Positions 36,665 to 46,022 of a DNA stretch of 64,000 nt are shown here, in pieces; within the stretch, counting starts at the first letter, position 1; every line of letters starts with the position of its first letter. This DNA comes from UBA5287 sp041672395 (GTDB lineage: Bacteria > Bacteroidota > Bacteroidia > Bacteroidales > Dysgonomonadaceae), in the NCBI GenBank assembly GCA_041672395.1, contig JBAYZS010000006.1:15444-79443 (forward strand). Direction: 5' to 3'. A model generated the notes under the pieces. It made no database searches and had not been told where the DNA came from. It was given only the letters and a program-made list of their open reading frames with translations. Both the position numbers and the translations under genes were made by a program.

Positions 36665-38485
36665 ATGCCCGATATCATTCAACTTTTACCCGATTCTATT
36701 GCAAACCAGATAGCCGCAGGAGAAGTAATTCAGCGACCCGCGTCAGTAGTCAAAGAGTTGGTAGAGAACTCTTTGGATGCAGGAGCTACACAGATTCAGA
36801 TAGTTATTAGAGATGCCGGTCGAACACTGATTCAAGTGATCGATAATGGCAAAGGTATGTCGGGCACAGATGCTCGCATGGCTTTTGAACGTCACGCGAC
36901 TTCAAAAATAAAGAAAGCGGAAGATCTTTTTTCACTTCGGACAATGGGCTTTCGCGGAGAAGCATTACCCTCTATTGCAGCCATTTCACAAGTTGAAGTT
37001 AAAACACGACGTGCAGAAGACGAAGTGGGCACATTTCTATCTATATCCGCCTCGAATGTAGAAAAGCAAGAATTTATTGCATGTGTTGTTGGAACCACAA
37101 TATCTGTAAAGAACATCTTTTTTAATGTTCCCGCCAGAAGAAGATTCTTAAGTTCCAACGAAACAGAAAGGCGAAACATACTATTAGAGATTGAGCGTAT
37201 TGTGCTTGTGAATCCCGAGATAGAATTTATTGTTTATGAAAATGATGTTCAGACTATACACTTACCAATATCAGGATTAAAGCAGCGGATAGTTAATCTG
37301 GAGCGTAAAAACCTTATGCAGCAGCTCCTTGAGATAGACGAAAAGACAATGCTGGGCCACATTCATGGATATGTGTCAAGGCCTGAGAATGTTAGGAAAG
37401 GAAAAGCGCGACAGTTCTTTTTTGTGAATGGTCGTTACATTCGTCACTCTTATTTTCATCGTGCTGTGATGTCTGTTTTTGATCCATTGACTGCCGCTAA
37501 TTCCCATCCCGATTATTTCATCTATTTTACTGTTAATCCGTCATCTGTCGATGTGAATATTCATCCGACAAAGACAGAGGTAAAGTTTGAAAACGAGAAA
37601 GAATTATGGAAAATATTATCTGTGACTATCAAAGAGGCGCTGGGCAAGTTTAATGCTGTTCCTACTATCGATTTTGATCAGACAGACGCAGTGGAGATTC
37701 CTATATATGATCCGGAAAAGCAGACAAAAGCACCGGAAATCAGTCTGGATCCTAATTACAATCCTTTCTCAAATCCACTTTCCGGTGGCAGGTATAAGCC
37801 TGCAACACCTTCATTCGATTGGGAAGTACTCTATAAAAAGTTTGAAAACGAGAGTGAACCCTCTCAGCCAGACGAAGATTTATTTGGAGAAAAAGACAAC
37901 GATGCAATATCTTCAAGTCGCATTGGACCAGAACATTATCATTATAAACAACGTTATATTTTAACTTCTGTAAAATCCGGGTTGATGATAATAGATCAAC
38001 ACAGAGCGCATGTACGTATTTTATATGATAAATATCTAAAACAAATCATACAAAAGAAGGGTGTATCTCAACGTGTATTATTTCCCGAGATTCTTGAACT
38101 GTCTAATGAAGAAGCTACCGTACTCGACTCAATAAATGAAGAGATCATGTCATTAGGTTTTGATTTGAACGATTTAGGAGATAAAACCTTCGCTATAAAA
38201 GGAGTGCCATCAGAAATAGAAAACTCTGATGCGCCCCTGCTTATAAGGTCGATGATTAAGAAAAAGATGGACACCCCAAGCGATGTCCGAACCGAGATTC
38301 ACGAAATGATGGCCTTGTCGCTTGCAAATAACACGGCAATATACACTGGAAAACAATTATCTGAAGAAGAAATGCTGATGCTCGTGAATCAGCTGTTTGC
38401 ATGTGAAAGTCCTAATCATACACCCGATGGAAAGGCTATAATAACTGTCATCTCCGACGATGAGATCAGTAGGAAGATGAAATAA
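36665..38485 (+). CDS. mutL: DNA mismatch repair protein MutL
   Basis: The 606-residue protein has the GHKL ATPase domain with PDSIANQIAAGEVIQRPASV, ELVENSLDAGA, VIDNGKGM and TMGFRGEALPSI, then the transducer domain and a C-terminal dimerisation domain (about 430-606). The endonuclease motif DQHAxHERxxYE reads DQHRAHVRILYD, so key metal-binding residues are changed; nuclease activity is doubtful. MutL couples MutS mismatch recognition to repair. Confidence 0.97.
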   Translation: MPDIIQLLPDSIANQIAAGEVIQRPASVVKELVENSLDAGATQIQIVIRDAGRTLIQVIDNGKGMSGTDARMAFERHATSKIKKAEDLFSLRTMGFRGEALPSIAAISQVEVKTRRAEDEVGTFLSISASNVEKQEFIACVVGTTISVKNIFFNVPARRRFLSSNETERRNILLEIERIVLVNPEIEFIVYENDVQTIHLPISGLKQRIVNLERKNLMQQLLEIDEKTMLGHIHGYVSRPENVRKGKARQFFFVNGRYIRHSYFHRAVMSVFDPLTAANSHPDYFIYFTVNPSSVDVNIHPTKTEVKFENEKELWKILSVTIKEALGKFNAVPTIDFDQTDAVEIPIYDPEKQTKAPEISLDPNYNPFSNPLSGGRYKPATPSFDWEVLYKKFENESEPSQPDEDLFGEKDNDAISSSRIGPEHYHYKQRYILTSVKSGLMIIDQHRAHVRILYDKYLKQIIQKKGVSQRVLFPEILELSNEEATVLDSINEEIMSLGFDLNDLGDKTFAIKGVPSEIENSDAPLLIRSMIKKKMDTPSDVRTEIHEMMALSLANNTAIYTGKQLSEEEMLMLVNQLFACESPNHTPDGKAIITVISDDEISRKMK

Positions 38486-38497
38486 AAATCAATAATT

Positions 38498-39463
38498 ATG
38501 GAATACAAATTCTGTGGTAAAAGCGGATTGCAGCTCCCTAAAATATCTTTAGGCTTGTGGCATAACTTCGGCTTTTTGGCCGATTTCAACGAAGCACGCA
38601 AAATGATCCGATATGCTTTTGATCAAGGAGTTACGCATATTGATATCGCAAACAATTATGGCCCTCCTCCCGGATCGGCAGAATCTGTTTTTGGAAAGAT
38701 TCTTAAAGAAGATTTCAGCAATCATCGGGATGAAATGATTATCTCTTCAAAAGCTGGATATCTGATGTGGAACGGACCTTATGGCAACGGCGGATCACGC
38801 AAATATTTGATATCTAGTCTTAATCAAAGTCTGAAACGAACAGGATTAGAGTACTTTGACATCTTTTATTCGCATCGTTATGATCCCGATACTCCTATAG
38901 AGGAAACCATGCAGGCCTTGGTTGATATTGCCAGACAAGGGAAAGCGCTGTATGTAGGAATCTCAAATTATCCTGCAGATAAAGAGAAAATTGCTATGAG
39001 ATATTTGAAAGAACAGAATGTACCTTGCTTGATTTATCAAGGAAGATACAGCATGTTCAACCGCAAACCTGAAGAAGAAATATTGGCAATTGCAAATGAC
39101 TTCGGTTCTGGGTTTATCGCTTATTCACCGTTGGCTCAGGGAGTACTGACCGACAAATATTTGAATGGTATTCCCAAAAACTCGCGTGCAGGGGAATCGC
39201 ATGGATTTCTGAGGACAGAGCAAGTGCGACCGGAATTGATTGAGAAAGTGAAGGTATTAAATGAAATTGCCGTTAAACGTGGACAAACAATGGCAGAAAT
39301 GGCTTTAGCATGGGCGTTGAGAGATGAAAGAGTTACCTCGTTAATTGTTGGCTCTCGTACAGTTGGGCAATTGAAAGACAATCTTAAGGCATTGGATAAT
39401 TTATCATTCACAGCTGACGAATTGGCTACAATAGATGGTATTTTAGATGGAGCTACTTTGTGA
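38498..39463 (+). CDS. Aldo/keto reductase, L-glyceraldehyde-3-phosphate reductase-like
   Basis: The 321-residue protein is an NADPH-dependent aldo/keto reductase (TIM barrel). The family blocks are HIDIANNYGPPPGSAESVFG (with catalytic Asp and Tyr), ISSKAGYLMW (catalytic Lys), FYSHRYDPDTPIEET (catalytic His) and TSLIVGSRTVGQLKDNL. The GPPPGSAE motif is that of the AKR14/YghZ branch, which reduces glyceraldehyde 3-phosphate and other aldehydes. It lies 12 bases after mutL, so is probably co-transcribed. Confidence 0.93.
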   Translation: MEYKFCGKSGLQLPKISLGLWHNFGFLADFNEARKMIRYAFDQGVTHIDIANNYGPPPGSAESVFGKILKEDFSNHRDEMIISSKAGYLMWNGPYGNGGSRKYLISSLNQSLKRTGLEYFDIFYSHRYDPDTPIEETMQALVDIARQGKALYVGISNYPADKEKIAMRYLKEQNVPCLIYQGRYSMFNRKPEEEILAIANDFGSGFIAYSPLAQGVLTDKYLNGIPKNSRAGESHGFLRTEQVRPELIEKVKVLNEIAVKRGQTMAEMALAWALRDERVTSLIVGSRTVGQLKDNLKALDNLSFTADELATIDGILDGATL

Positions 39464-39519
39464 TTTCTTGGTGGATTCAAAAAAATAGCACTCTAAAAGA
39501 ATAAAAGTTCGTGAAATCT

Positions 39520-39550
39520 TTTGAAAAATAAAGAAACATTCATACATTTG
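39520..39550 (+). promoter_or_regulatory. Promoter of the tRNA-Gly/tRNA-Leu unit
   Basis: TTTG (39520-39523), 19 bases, TACATTTG (39543-39550): consensus Bacteroidetes promoter, 54 bases before tRNA-Gly. Confidence 0.8.
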
Positions 39551-39604
39551 CAGTCTCAAAAAATGAATGGCTCAAGAGTGAGCCAAATTTTTGATTGTAA
39601 ATTT

Positions 39605-39677
<73 letters not shown>

Positions 39678-39685
39678 CAAGGTAT

Positions 39686-39772
39686 GCTCGGATGGTGGAA
39701 TGGTAGACACGCAAGACTTAAAATCTTGTGACCATTACGGTTGTGCGGGTTCAAGTCCCGCTCCGAGTACCA
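39686..39772 (+). tRNA. tRNA-Leu (TAA anticodon), integration target
   Basis: An 87-nt class II tRNA with acceptor GCTCGGA/TCCGAGT (G1-T72 wobble), anticodon stem CAAGA/TCTTG with loop CTTAAAA (TAA), a long variable arm, T arm GCGGG/CCCGC, and an encoded CCA. Its last 14 bases are repeated at 55056-55069, marking it as the attachment site of an integrated element that has kept the tRNA whole. Confidence 0.97.
39759..39772 (+). repeat. Left attachment core (attL), tRNA-Leu 3' end
   Basis: CGCTCCGAGTACCA, identical to 55056-55069. This is the 3' end of tRNA-Leu including the CCA. The 14-base size and tRNA-Leu target resemble those described for the Bacteroides mobilisable element NBU1 (established knowledge recalled, not checked here). 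Confidence 0.85.
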
Positions 39773-39778
39773 TATAAT

Positions 39779-39818
39779 AAAACCCTAATTGATTCTTTAG
39801 TCAATTAGGGTTTTTTTT
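39779..39818 (+). terminator. Terminator after tRNA-Leu (left copy)
   Basis: AAAACCCTAATTGA (39779-39792) pairs with TCAATTAGGGTTTT (39801-39814), followed by more T. It is nearly the same hairpin as at 55077-55114. Confidence 0.85.
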
Positions 39819-39913
39819 ACCTCATCCATGTGAGTCTCCATTTCTCCTTCAAGGGCAGCACTAAGATGGTTTTCCAATAAAGGTACAAATGCACCATCAC
39901 GCTTATATATCAT
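39797..39913 (-). pseudogene. Fragment of IS256-type transposase, N-terminal part
   Basis: A 38-codon minus-strand frame contains RDGAFVPLLENHLSAALEGE then METHMDE. The pattern 'FxPLLxxxLxxALEGEMxxHxxE' matches the start of IS256/Mutator transposases. After HMDE the sequence runs into the terminator hairpin and stops, so only about 30 residues of homology remain. No DDE residues are present. Assignment rests on a short stretch and is moderate. Confidence 0.5.
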
Positions 39914-40056
39914 AAATGCTCACAAAATGATTATCAATAATTTTATTAGTTAAAGTAATGAGTGCAATAACACCCTCAGCGATCTTAAGCTACATCTGCT
40001 AGTTGAAAGTCTATCGTCTAAGAGATTTATGTCAACGATGTTATGATGTATAATAC

Positions 40057-43000
40057 TTAGTTCTTAACTAATATCTTTACAGGACCAATCAATCCCGATT
40101 CAAGTAATGGAGAATTTTTGTCGAAATGCTTGTAGGTTGTAAAGGTATATCTGCCGCTCGTACGGGGTTTACCTTCCGTCAACCATTTCGGCCATTGCCC
40201 ATTACCTGTTCCATCGTCAGGAAGTTGCTCATCGCCTATCAAACGGTTGGGCCAGAGGTTAACCACCTCTATTTCTAACTGATTGCCACTCGGTTTCACA
40301 GCATCGGAAATATCCACTCGCCAAGGGAATGTCCATATCACGCCTAAATCCTTACCATTGAGTTTCACACGAGCCATATTGTTTACCTTTCCCAAATCGA
40401 GGAACAACGATTTCGCGACCGATTTCGGCAAATCAAATGTTTGTTTGTAAATAGCCGTTCCGGAGTAGTATTTGATGCCGGACTCGGAATTCTGCGTCCA
40501 GTCCGTCAATCGGTCGAATACCGCCAATGCAGGACCTCCCCATTTGGGGTCGAAAGATACCGTCCACGGAGCATCCAACACCGCCAGTTGATGTATTTCA
40601 GGGAAATTGGTTTTCGATGTAGGCGATAGACCCTCGGTGCGAAATACAATGAAATAACCTTCGTCCGTGTCGAATCGAAGCGGTATGATGGTTTGTTTTC
40701 CAACTTGGGAATATTCGGGCAAAGCACGCATTTCACCACTAACTGGATTCCATAGCTCCGGTTTGGCGCCTATGATGCGGAATTTACATGTTTCGGTTGT
40801 CGGCTTTTCAGTACGATTGGAGACGAAATAGATGTCAGCGCCATTCAATGTACGATGTGTGTAACGAATACCACCTTCTGACTCGAAATCGACAGGAACA
40901 CTTTCTGCAAGTATTTTTGCGGTAATATCGTAATGTGGATATAGATTGTCAGGCTTGTTTTTCAATTCCTGCCCCCAGATGATTTTCCCTTTTCCAAAAA
41001 TACGAGTAGTCAACGTTTCAGAAGTCTCTTCTGCACCCCATAACTCCAACACCAAAGCCTTCAATTCTTCATCACATAGAGGATAATTGCTAAGGCTGGG
41101 GGATTTTTCTGGTGGAAGTCCTATCATTGTTGCTCCATTGCGGATGAGTTCCTTTATTTTCTTTAACAGCTCAGGTGTCATGGTTTTGAAATATGGCAGC
41201 ACGAGTATGCGATAAGTGGCACCACCTGGAAAAACAATCTTGTTGTCTTTCACTTCGGCTTTATATAACATGCTGGGCGGACAAGCGTCGAAGTTATAAC
41301 CTTTTCTGTCTGGCAACATGGGATTTTCGTATTCGTATGCCGATTCGGGCGCACGGAATGCAAAAGGAGATGCTTCAGGTGCGAGATAAAGCACATCGGC
41401 TACGGTACGTCCCTGTTGTAGCATGTATTGACAACGCGCTACGTAGCGATGATAAGCATTAACCATTGGCCACCATGTTTGGTTGCGGTCCCAATGAACG
41501 CCATAAGGTCCCATAGTCATGCCTGGGCGCAGGCTGTCGGGCAACGACTGATGCTGGAAGGTATGGTAAACGAAGCGATTGATACCGGCTGCATACGCCC
41601 ATTCACCCTGATTTTTCATTGAGCCGGGATGTTGTTCCCAATTGTCCACAGCGGTAAAAGATTCGGCAGGTACTACCACTTGTCCCAACAGATGTGATAC
41701 CGAAGTACCCTCAGCTACTCCGAATGAGGTATTGAAACCTCCGAGGCTCCAAAATTCACACATCGGCATATCGCTGGAGGCCGCCAATTCCATATCTGCC
41801 AAAGGTGTCATGTCATAAGGTTCGATGGAAACGCCTAATCCATAACGCTTAGCATACTTCATTACATAGCCGGAATGATTTTCCACTACCAATTCTTGTG
41901 CTGTTTGCCTCATGTCCCATAGGAAGCGTTCACTTTCCTCCCGATTTTCCACCATAACTCCTGCATAGAGCGGATAATACGGAAACGGGTCATATCCCCT
42001 GCGTTTGATAAATTCATCACGGAAACGGGGGGTCCAGTTTTGCGCACCCATCTCCCAACTGTCGATATGCAGCATCTGTAATCCGCCTTTGGAATTAGAT
42101 TTTGTGAAACCGATATGTTGAAAGAGATTTCCAGTGAACTGGTCTAAATGGGCACTTATGGCAACAGTATCGAATTTGTCGGATTCAAATCCCAAGCCTG
42201 GATGTGCTGCTGGACGGGTAATCGCGCCATTGTTACGACTGCCGAAACGCATAACCCTCCATTTGCCTTGGGGAACATCCCAACTTAGCGTACCGTCCGC
42301 TTGTAGTTTATCGCTCAGGTCGATGATTTGGCTCTTTTTTATGGCTTTATCTCCTGGCTGAGCTTCGTAAGACATTGACAGATACTGCCGGACACTATCG
42401 GCCGAACTGTACGGCCGACGGTAATACAAGGCTTTTTCATCAATTTCTTTCATGTTCAAAAAACTATAATCCTGCCCGGGCGTGCGGTCTGTACCTATCA
42501 AAGTACTGCCTGCAGGAAAAGCCAGCACTGCAACATCTTCGTAAAACGTTTCCCTCCTTGCCTTCAATTCGGGTGTTAATGTTTCTTCACCAAAGAAAGG
42601 CATACGTGGTGCAGGTTTAGGTAATTGAATGGTTTGCTTTCCGCCTCCGGTCACTTCCGCAGACGAATATACCAAGTGCTGCATGGATTGTGCGGCTTCT
42701 ACCCAAGGGCCTCCGCTACCACACCACCCCGGTCCGGTACCCAACGTGATGAATATGCCCAGACGCTCACACTCCTTGACGGCAAAGCCGAACAAATCTT
42801 TCCATTCCTCACTGAGGAAATCGACTTTACCGCGCGGAACGCCGACATTGACTTCAAGATAGACTACATAACCGATACCGGCTTCTTTCATTGCCTCCAA
42901 ATCTTTCGTTATCGATTCTTTAGAAACATTGCCGTCCATAAAATACCAATACACTCCCGGACGAGCGGAATCAGGCGGATTTACAAAGCCTATTTCCAAT

Positions 43001-43080
43001 CCTTGGTCGGATGAGGTTGCACATGAGAAAACGGCAAGGACACTTATCAACACAATCATTATTTTAAAACTTGTTTTCAT
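40057..43080 (-). CDS. GH106 alpha-L-rhamnosidase, predicted lipoprotein
   Basis: From ATG 43080 the protein has 1007 residues with a lipoprotein signal: MKTSFKIMIVLISVLAVFSC, Cys20 in the box AVFSC. The mature part shows GH106 features: RPGVYWYFMDGNVSKESITK, TLGTGPGWCGSGGPWV, the SIEPYDMTP stretch and VVVPAESFTAVDNWEQHP in the TIM-barrel core, and a C-terminal galactose-binding-like domain (VNNMARVKLNGKDLGVIWTF, VNLWPNRLIG). GH106 enzymes remove L-rhamnose from pectin (rhamnogalacturonan) or glycosides. A hand count of one 60-base line (41941-42000) gives 29 G+C, against 21 of 60 in ppdK (30001-30060), so it looks foreign. It is alone, without SusC/D or other pectin genes, and its frame runs back into an isomerase fragment. 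Confidence 0.93.
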   Translation of the reverse strand: MKTSFKIMIVLISVLAVFSCATSSDQGLEIGFVNPPDSARPGVYWYFMDGNVSKESITKDLEAMKEAGIGYVVYLEVNVGVPRGKVDFLSEEWKDLFGFAVKECERLGIFITLGTGPGWCGSGGPWVEAAQSMQHLVYSSAEVTGGGKQTIQLPKPAPRMPFFGEETLTPELKARRETFYEDVAVLAFPAGSTLIGTDRTPGQDYSFLNMKEIDEKALYYRRPYSSADSVRQYLSMSYEAQPGDKAIKKSQIIDLSDKLQADGTLSWDVPQGKWRVMRFGSRNNGAITRPAAHPGLGFESDKFDTVAISAHLDQFTGNLFQHIGFTKSNSKGGLQMLHIDSWEMGAQNWTPRFRDEFIKRRGYDPFPYYPLYAGVMVENREESERFLWDMRQTAQELVVENHSGYVMKYAKRYGLGVSIEPYDMTPLADMELAASSDMPMCEFWSLGGFNTSFGVAEGTSVSHLLGQVVVPAESFTAVDNWEQHPGSMKNQGEWAYAAGINRFVYHTFQHQSLPDSLRPGMTMGPYGVHWDRNQTWWPMVNAYHRYVARCQYMLQQGRTVADVLYLAPEASPFAFRAPESAYEYENPMLPDRKGYNFDACPPSMLYKAEVKDNKIVFPGGATYRILVLPYFKTMTPELLKKIKELIRNGATMIGLPPEKSPSLSNYPLCDEELKALVLELWGAEETSETLTTRIFGKGKIIWGQELKNKPDNLYPHYDITAKILAESVPVDFESEGGIRYTHRTLNGADIYFVSNRTEKPTTETCKFRIIGAKPELWNPVSGEMRALPEYSQVGKQTIIPLRFDTDEGYFIVFRTEGLSPTSKTNFPEIHQLAVLDAPWTVSFDPKWGGPALAVFDRLTDWTQNSESGIKYYSGTAIYKQTFDLPKSVAKSLFLDLGKVNNMARVKLNGKDLGVIWTFPWRVDISDAVKPSGNQLEIEVVNLWPNRLIGDEQLPDDGTGNGQWPKWLTEGKPRTSGRYTFTTYKHFDKNSPLLESGLIGPVKILVKN

Positions 43081-43218
43081 ACGAAAAGTCTTATTATTGA
43101 GGGCTTGACTCGCAATCTCCTGCTGATAGCCAGTCAATCGACAAAGCAATCCTTCAAACTGTGGCCAATAGGTCTCTAAACCTACACCAAACAAACCTAC
43201 TTTTACTTTTTGTTTCAT
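43081..43218 (-). pseudogene. N-terminal fragment of an L-fucose/L-arabinose isomerase-like protein, in frame with GH106
   Basis: Forty-six codons precede the GH106 start in the same frame and begin with a normal ATG at 43218. They read MKQKVKVGLFGVGLETYWPQ then FEGLLCRLTGYQ, which is the start of sugar-isomerase-like proteins of the COG2407 type (usually VGLFGIGLDTYWPQF). After about residue 40 the homology stops and the GH106 signal peptide begins. This looks like a deletion that joined two genes of a sugar-use locus. If translated from 43218 the long N-terminus would hide the signal peptide. Confidence 0.75.
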
Positions 43219-43374
43219 TTTTGACTTTTTATTAGAACTTGTCTAAGTATTGATAAAAAATTAAATATTTGAAAATTAGCGTTTAACAAAGCATTTCTAT
43301 ATAATTTAAACATACATTCAAGTATTAAATGCAACATCGTTTAGCAAAGATGCAAAAAATATTTTTTTCGGCGT

Positions 43375-44250
43375 TTAAAAATTCAATTTTTTCCTTGGCC
43401 TTATGTTCTACTCGTGTTGTACCTGCTTAACATCCTGCTTGTTATATTTGTCAAAAGATTCTTTTTTAGGTATGTATTGCCTGATCAGCTTGTTCGTGTA
43501 CTCGTTCAAACCCCTTTCCCAAGAAGAATAGGAATGGACAAAATAAAACTCCGCATCGAGTATGCGTGCTATACTCGTGTTCGGCAAATTCACACCCGTT
43601 GTCAGCGGTTATTGTGTGAACCACCTCCTTGAACGGGAACAAGAGTCTGACCAGTTCACGTGCCAAGGGCTTGGCCTTCTTCCCCTGCTCCAGATTTTCT
43701 GCTATCAGGAACCCAGTTTTCCGTTCAACGATTGTCAGGATCGCCCCCTTGTTCCCTTGCCCCACGATGGTGTACACTTCCCAATCCCCCAAACGCGTTT
43801 TTTTGATCGACCACGTCGGGACGTTCATCTATGCTGACCTTTCCCTTTATAACCACGCGTTCAATGCCCACCGGTCGTTTCCGATGTTTCAGCTCATGAC
43901 GAAGGTGCGTGTGGAGCGTTCCACCCAAGGCCTTATCGTCATGGACGTATTCATAGATAGTTTGAAGAGAAACCATGTCGATGTCGTTTTCCTTGCAATA
44001 ACCGACGATTTGCTCGGGTGGCCACTTTTTCTTTACATGCTCTTCCTTAAAATCTTGTATCTGCTTTGTAAACGTGCGCCTGCAATGAAAGCGTTGCTTG
44101 AAAAAATCGGCTTTCTTTTAAGACGTTTTGTAATGGTATACGCCTCATTTTCAGAGCTGTTGCGCTTGATCTCGCGTGAAATCACGGACTTGTAATTAAT
44201 GATGGTTCTGGTAATGAAGCTTTTGTTGTGTCCTTGTTCTAGTAACACGG
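43375..44250 (-). pseudogene. IS30-family transposase, decayed
   Basis: Homology to IS30 transposase runs through several frames: N-terminal HTH part LLEQGHNKSFITRTI / SVISREIKRNSSE (about 44248-44150), the middle SLQTIYEYVHDDKALGGTLH, the DDE core RLGDWEVYTIVGQGNKGAI (first Asp), FKEVVHTITADNGCEFAEHE (second Asp), and the C-terminus NEYTNKLIRQYIPKKESFDK then NIRPRKKLNF. At least three frameshifts, a stop in place of Leu after VQHE, and a missing N-terminal start show it is dead. It separates GH106 from the truncated GG-leader copy and may have cut off that gene's 3' end. Confidence 0.88.
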
Positions 44251-44286
44251 AAATTTATAATACTCCCCAAAAAACTGGACAACGAG

Positions 44287-44639
44287 TTAAGATATAGCGA
44301 TGAAATAAAAAACATTATTTTTAACAAAAAAACTTATGTCCACATCGTTTTTGTTATAAGACCCACTTGTTGAACCACTATCATAGCGATTGTATGAGCC
44401 TCTATCTTCATATGAGCCACTACCATATGATGTTCCACTATCAATATATCCGTATCCTTCTACATACCCTCCAAACCATGTGCCATTGGATAATACATTA
44501 GTATATTCGTCCCATGTATATGGACTGAGAAAAGACCCATCTCCTCCCCCGACAAATGTTTTTTGTTGAATTTCACTTAATTTAGGCATCAAAATCTCTA
44601 ATTCATTTAAATTTTTTCTTGTTAGTTTTCTCGTTTTAT
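44287..44639 (-). pseudogene. Truncated third copy of the GG-leader protein (copy C)
   Basis: Compared with copy A (46023-46859) the same leader and linker are present: MPKLSEIQQKTFVGGGDGS, PYTWDEYTNVLSNGTWFGGY and the Gly/Ser/Tyr repeats. The original start is lost because ATGAAAACG has become ATAAAACG near 44638; one deleted base. The 3' part, which in copy A holds the HExxH domain, is missing after about codon 90 of the remaining frame, which ends in unrelated codons near the IS30 remnant. Confidence 0.8.
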
Positions 44640-44664
44640 TAGTAAATAATTATAAATTGATTTG

Positions 44665-44944
44665 TTAAGCTAAATATAGCTTATTTTTATTTGTAATTAC
44701 TATTGTCCTATAAAAATTTCTAGCCTTGTTCTGAAAAGTCTTATCATAGTCTATTTCAGAGTAAGCTTGAGAATAAAGGGCTTGGAAAGCCGGATTTTCA
44801 TAACCATATGTCAGTGTAATACAGCTTACGGTACGAATATCCCAATTCATCCTCGATCCGAAGTGGTCGGACTTTTATAAAGTTCAGCCTTTCAGAAAGC
44901 ATTTTCACTTGTAGCAACTCCCGTAAGCTGCACCCGACTAACAT
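44665..44944 (-). pseudogene. Unrecognised remnant upstream of copy C, frameshifted
   Basis: One frame from 44944 reads MLVGCSLRELLQVKMLSERL and on to YYTDIWL; a second frame then reads YENPAFQALYSQAYSEIDYD and ends ITNKNKLYLA at 44665. Joined by one frameshift near 44815 they look like the C-terminal part of one protein I do not recognise. The last nine residues and the spacer after them match the end of the GT2 gene at 46897 (ITNKNKLHLA), so this is the junction of a duplicated segment. Confidence 0.45.
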
Positions 44945-45133
44945 CGGATTTGCATACGTCGGATTCTATTGTTACAAGGTAATATAATACCATACTGTGT
45001 GAGTCATCATCGTTAGGGAATAGGTAAAAAAATACGTAAAACCAATTCCAAGTTCACCGATAACTGCTAAACATTCAATTATTTCACTATATTCTCCTTT
45101 TTGACTGATATTATTCTACATAATGTCTCATTT

Positions 45134-45682
45134 TCATCTAACATCCTCACTATTATTCATACACTTTTGGCATTTCTTTTCAAATTCAAATAGTTCTTTA
45201 AACCCAAAATTTTGCCTGTCTTTAAGGTATTTATATCTTTTTTCAAGAAATTCTTTTTCATTTTCCATATTTTCAACATCATATAGAAAATGAGGTAAAT
45301 GATAAGTTACCTCAAAGTATTTGGGCTTCTTCTTTGTTTTGTCAGGTTTAATGTTAAACGATAACAGATAAGATTCGTTTTGTTTCAAAATTACGTACAT
45401 TTCTTTAAATAGGTATGGGCCATCGTGCTCGTTCTCGAATGGTGGATGCCTCAGCCATTCTATTGCATTCATCTGTGAATCAAAACATTCAATAGATATA
45501 AATGGCTTATTCGTTAAATGTTCTGTCATAAACAACATAATGAAAGGGCTTTTATTTGTTAGTTTAACATTTAATTTACACTCCTCTCTATTGAAATCAC
45601 TCTCCACTTTGAGTTGAGAATAAAGTGGGTAACTTGTAAGTATGAGAATACTTAATAGCGTAGTTTTAAAAAAATATTTCAT
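45134..45682 (-). CDS. Secreted beta-rich protein, partner A (unknown function)
   Basis: A 182-residue protein with a signal peptide MKYFFKTTLLSILILTSYPL then YSQ. The mature part is strand-rich with a KLNVKLTNKSPFIMLFM core resembling Ig-like periplasmic domains, and ends in a charged helix with CQKC. No known family. It is the counterpart of the gene at 49975-50466: same signal peptide style, similar length, and each follows a GG-leader HExxH gene. An inhibitor or immunity role is a hypothesis based on this pairing only. Confidence 0.65.
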   Translation of the reverse strand: MKYFFKTTLLSILILTSYPLYSQLKVESDFNREECKLNVKLTNKSPFIMLFMTEHLTNKPFISIECFDSQMNAIEWLRHPPFENEHDGPYLFKEMYVILKQNESYLLSFNIKPDKTKKKPKYFEVTYHLPHFLYDVENMENEKEFLEKRYKYLKDRQNFGFKELFEFEKKCQKCMNNSEDVR

Positions 45683-45695
45683 ATTGTATTTTTTA

Positions 45696-45983
45696 TTATC
45701 TAATTAAGGGGTTAAAACCCTGCAATTTCATTGCAGCTACTTTAGTTTGTATAATTTTTTCACCTTTGTAATATGTTGGAATATTGTTGAATTTATCATC
45801 ATCTTTAACAAGAGTACCCTGTATAGCGCAAAGGCAATTAGTACCAATACTTTTGGTTAATAGGATATGGTTTCTGGAGTACAAGACGTATAATCGATGA
45901 AATAATTCAAAAGTATCTTGAGTATCATCGAGATAATCCGAATACTGCAAATTCCGATTGGATATTGACATAGAAAATTTCAT
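45696..45983 (-). CDS. Small hypothetical protein, 95 aa
   Basis: A 95-residue frame starting MKFSMSISNRNLQYSDYLDD and containing two Cys (TNCLCAIQGTL). No signal peptide. It lies 39 bases after the intact HExxH gene and 13 bases before partner A, both on the minus strand. I do not recognise it; it may be a fragment of a larger protein. Its place inside the operon is the main support. Confidence 0.5.
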   Translation of the reverse strand: MKFSMSISNRNLQYSDYLDDTQDTFELFHRLYVLYSRNHILLTKSIGTNCLCAIQGTLVKDDDKFNNIPTYYKGEKIIQTKVAAMKLQGFNPLIR

Positions 45984-46022
45984 TCTTTCGTTTAGACCTA
46001 TGGATTTAAAATCTATAGTAAT

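Noticed and set aside
42134..43014. Several plus-strand frames of 75-129 residues opposite the GH106 gene
   Set aside because: They arise from the GC-rich antisense strand of a conserved enzyme gene and show no known motif or start signal.
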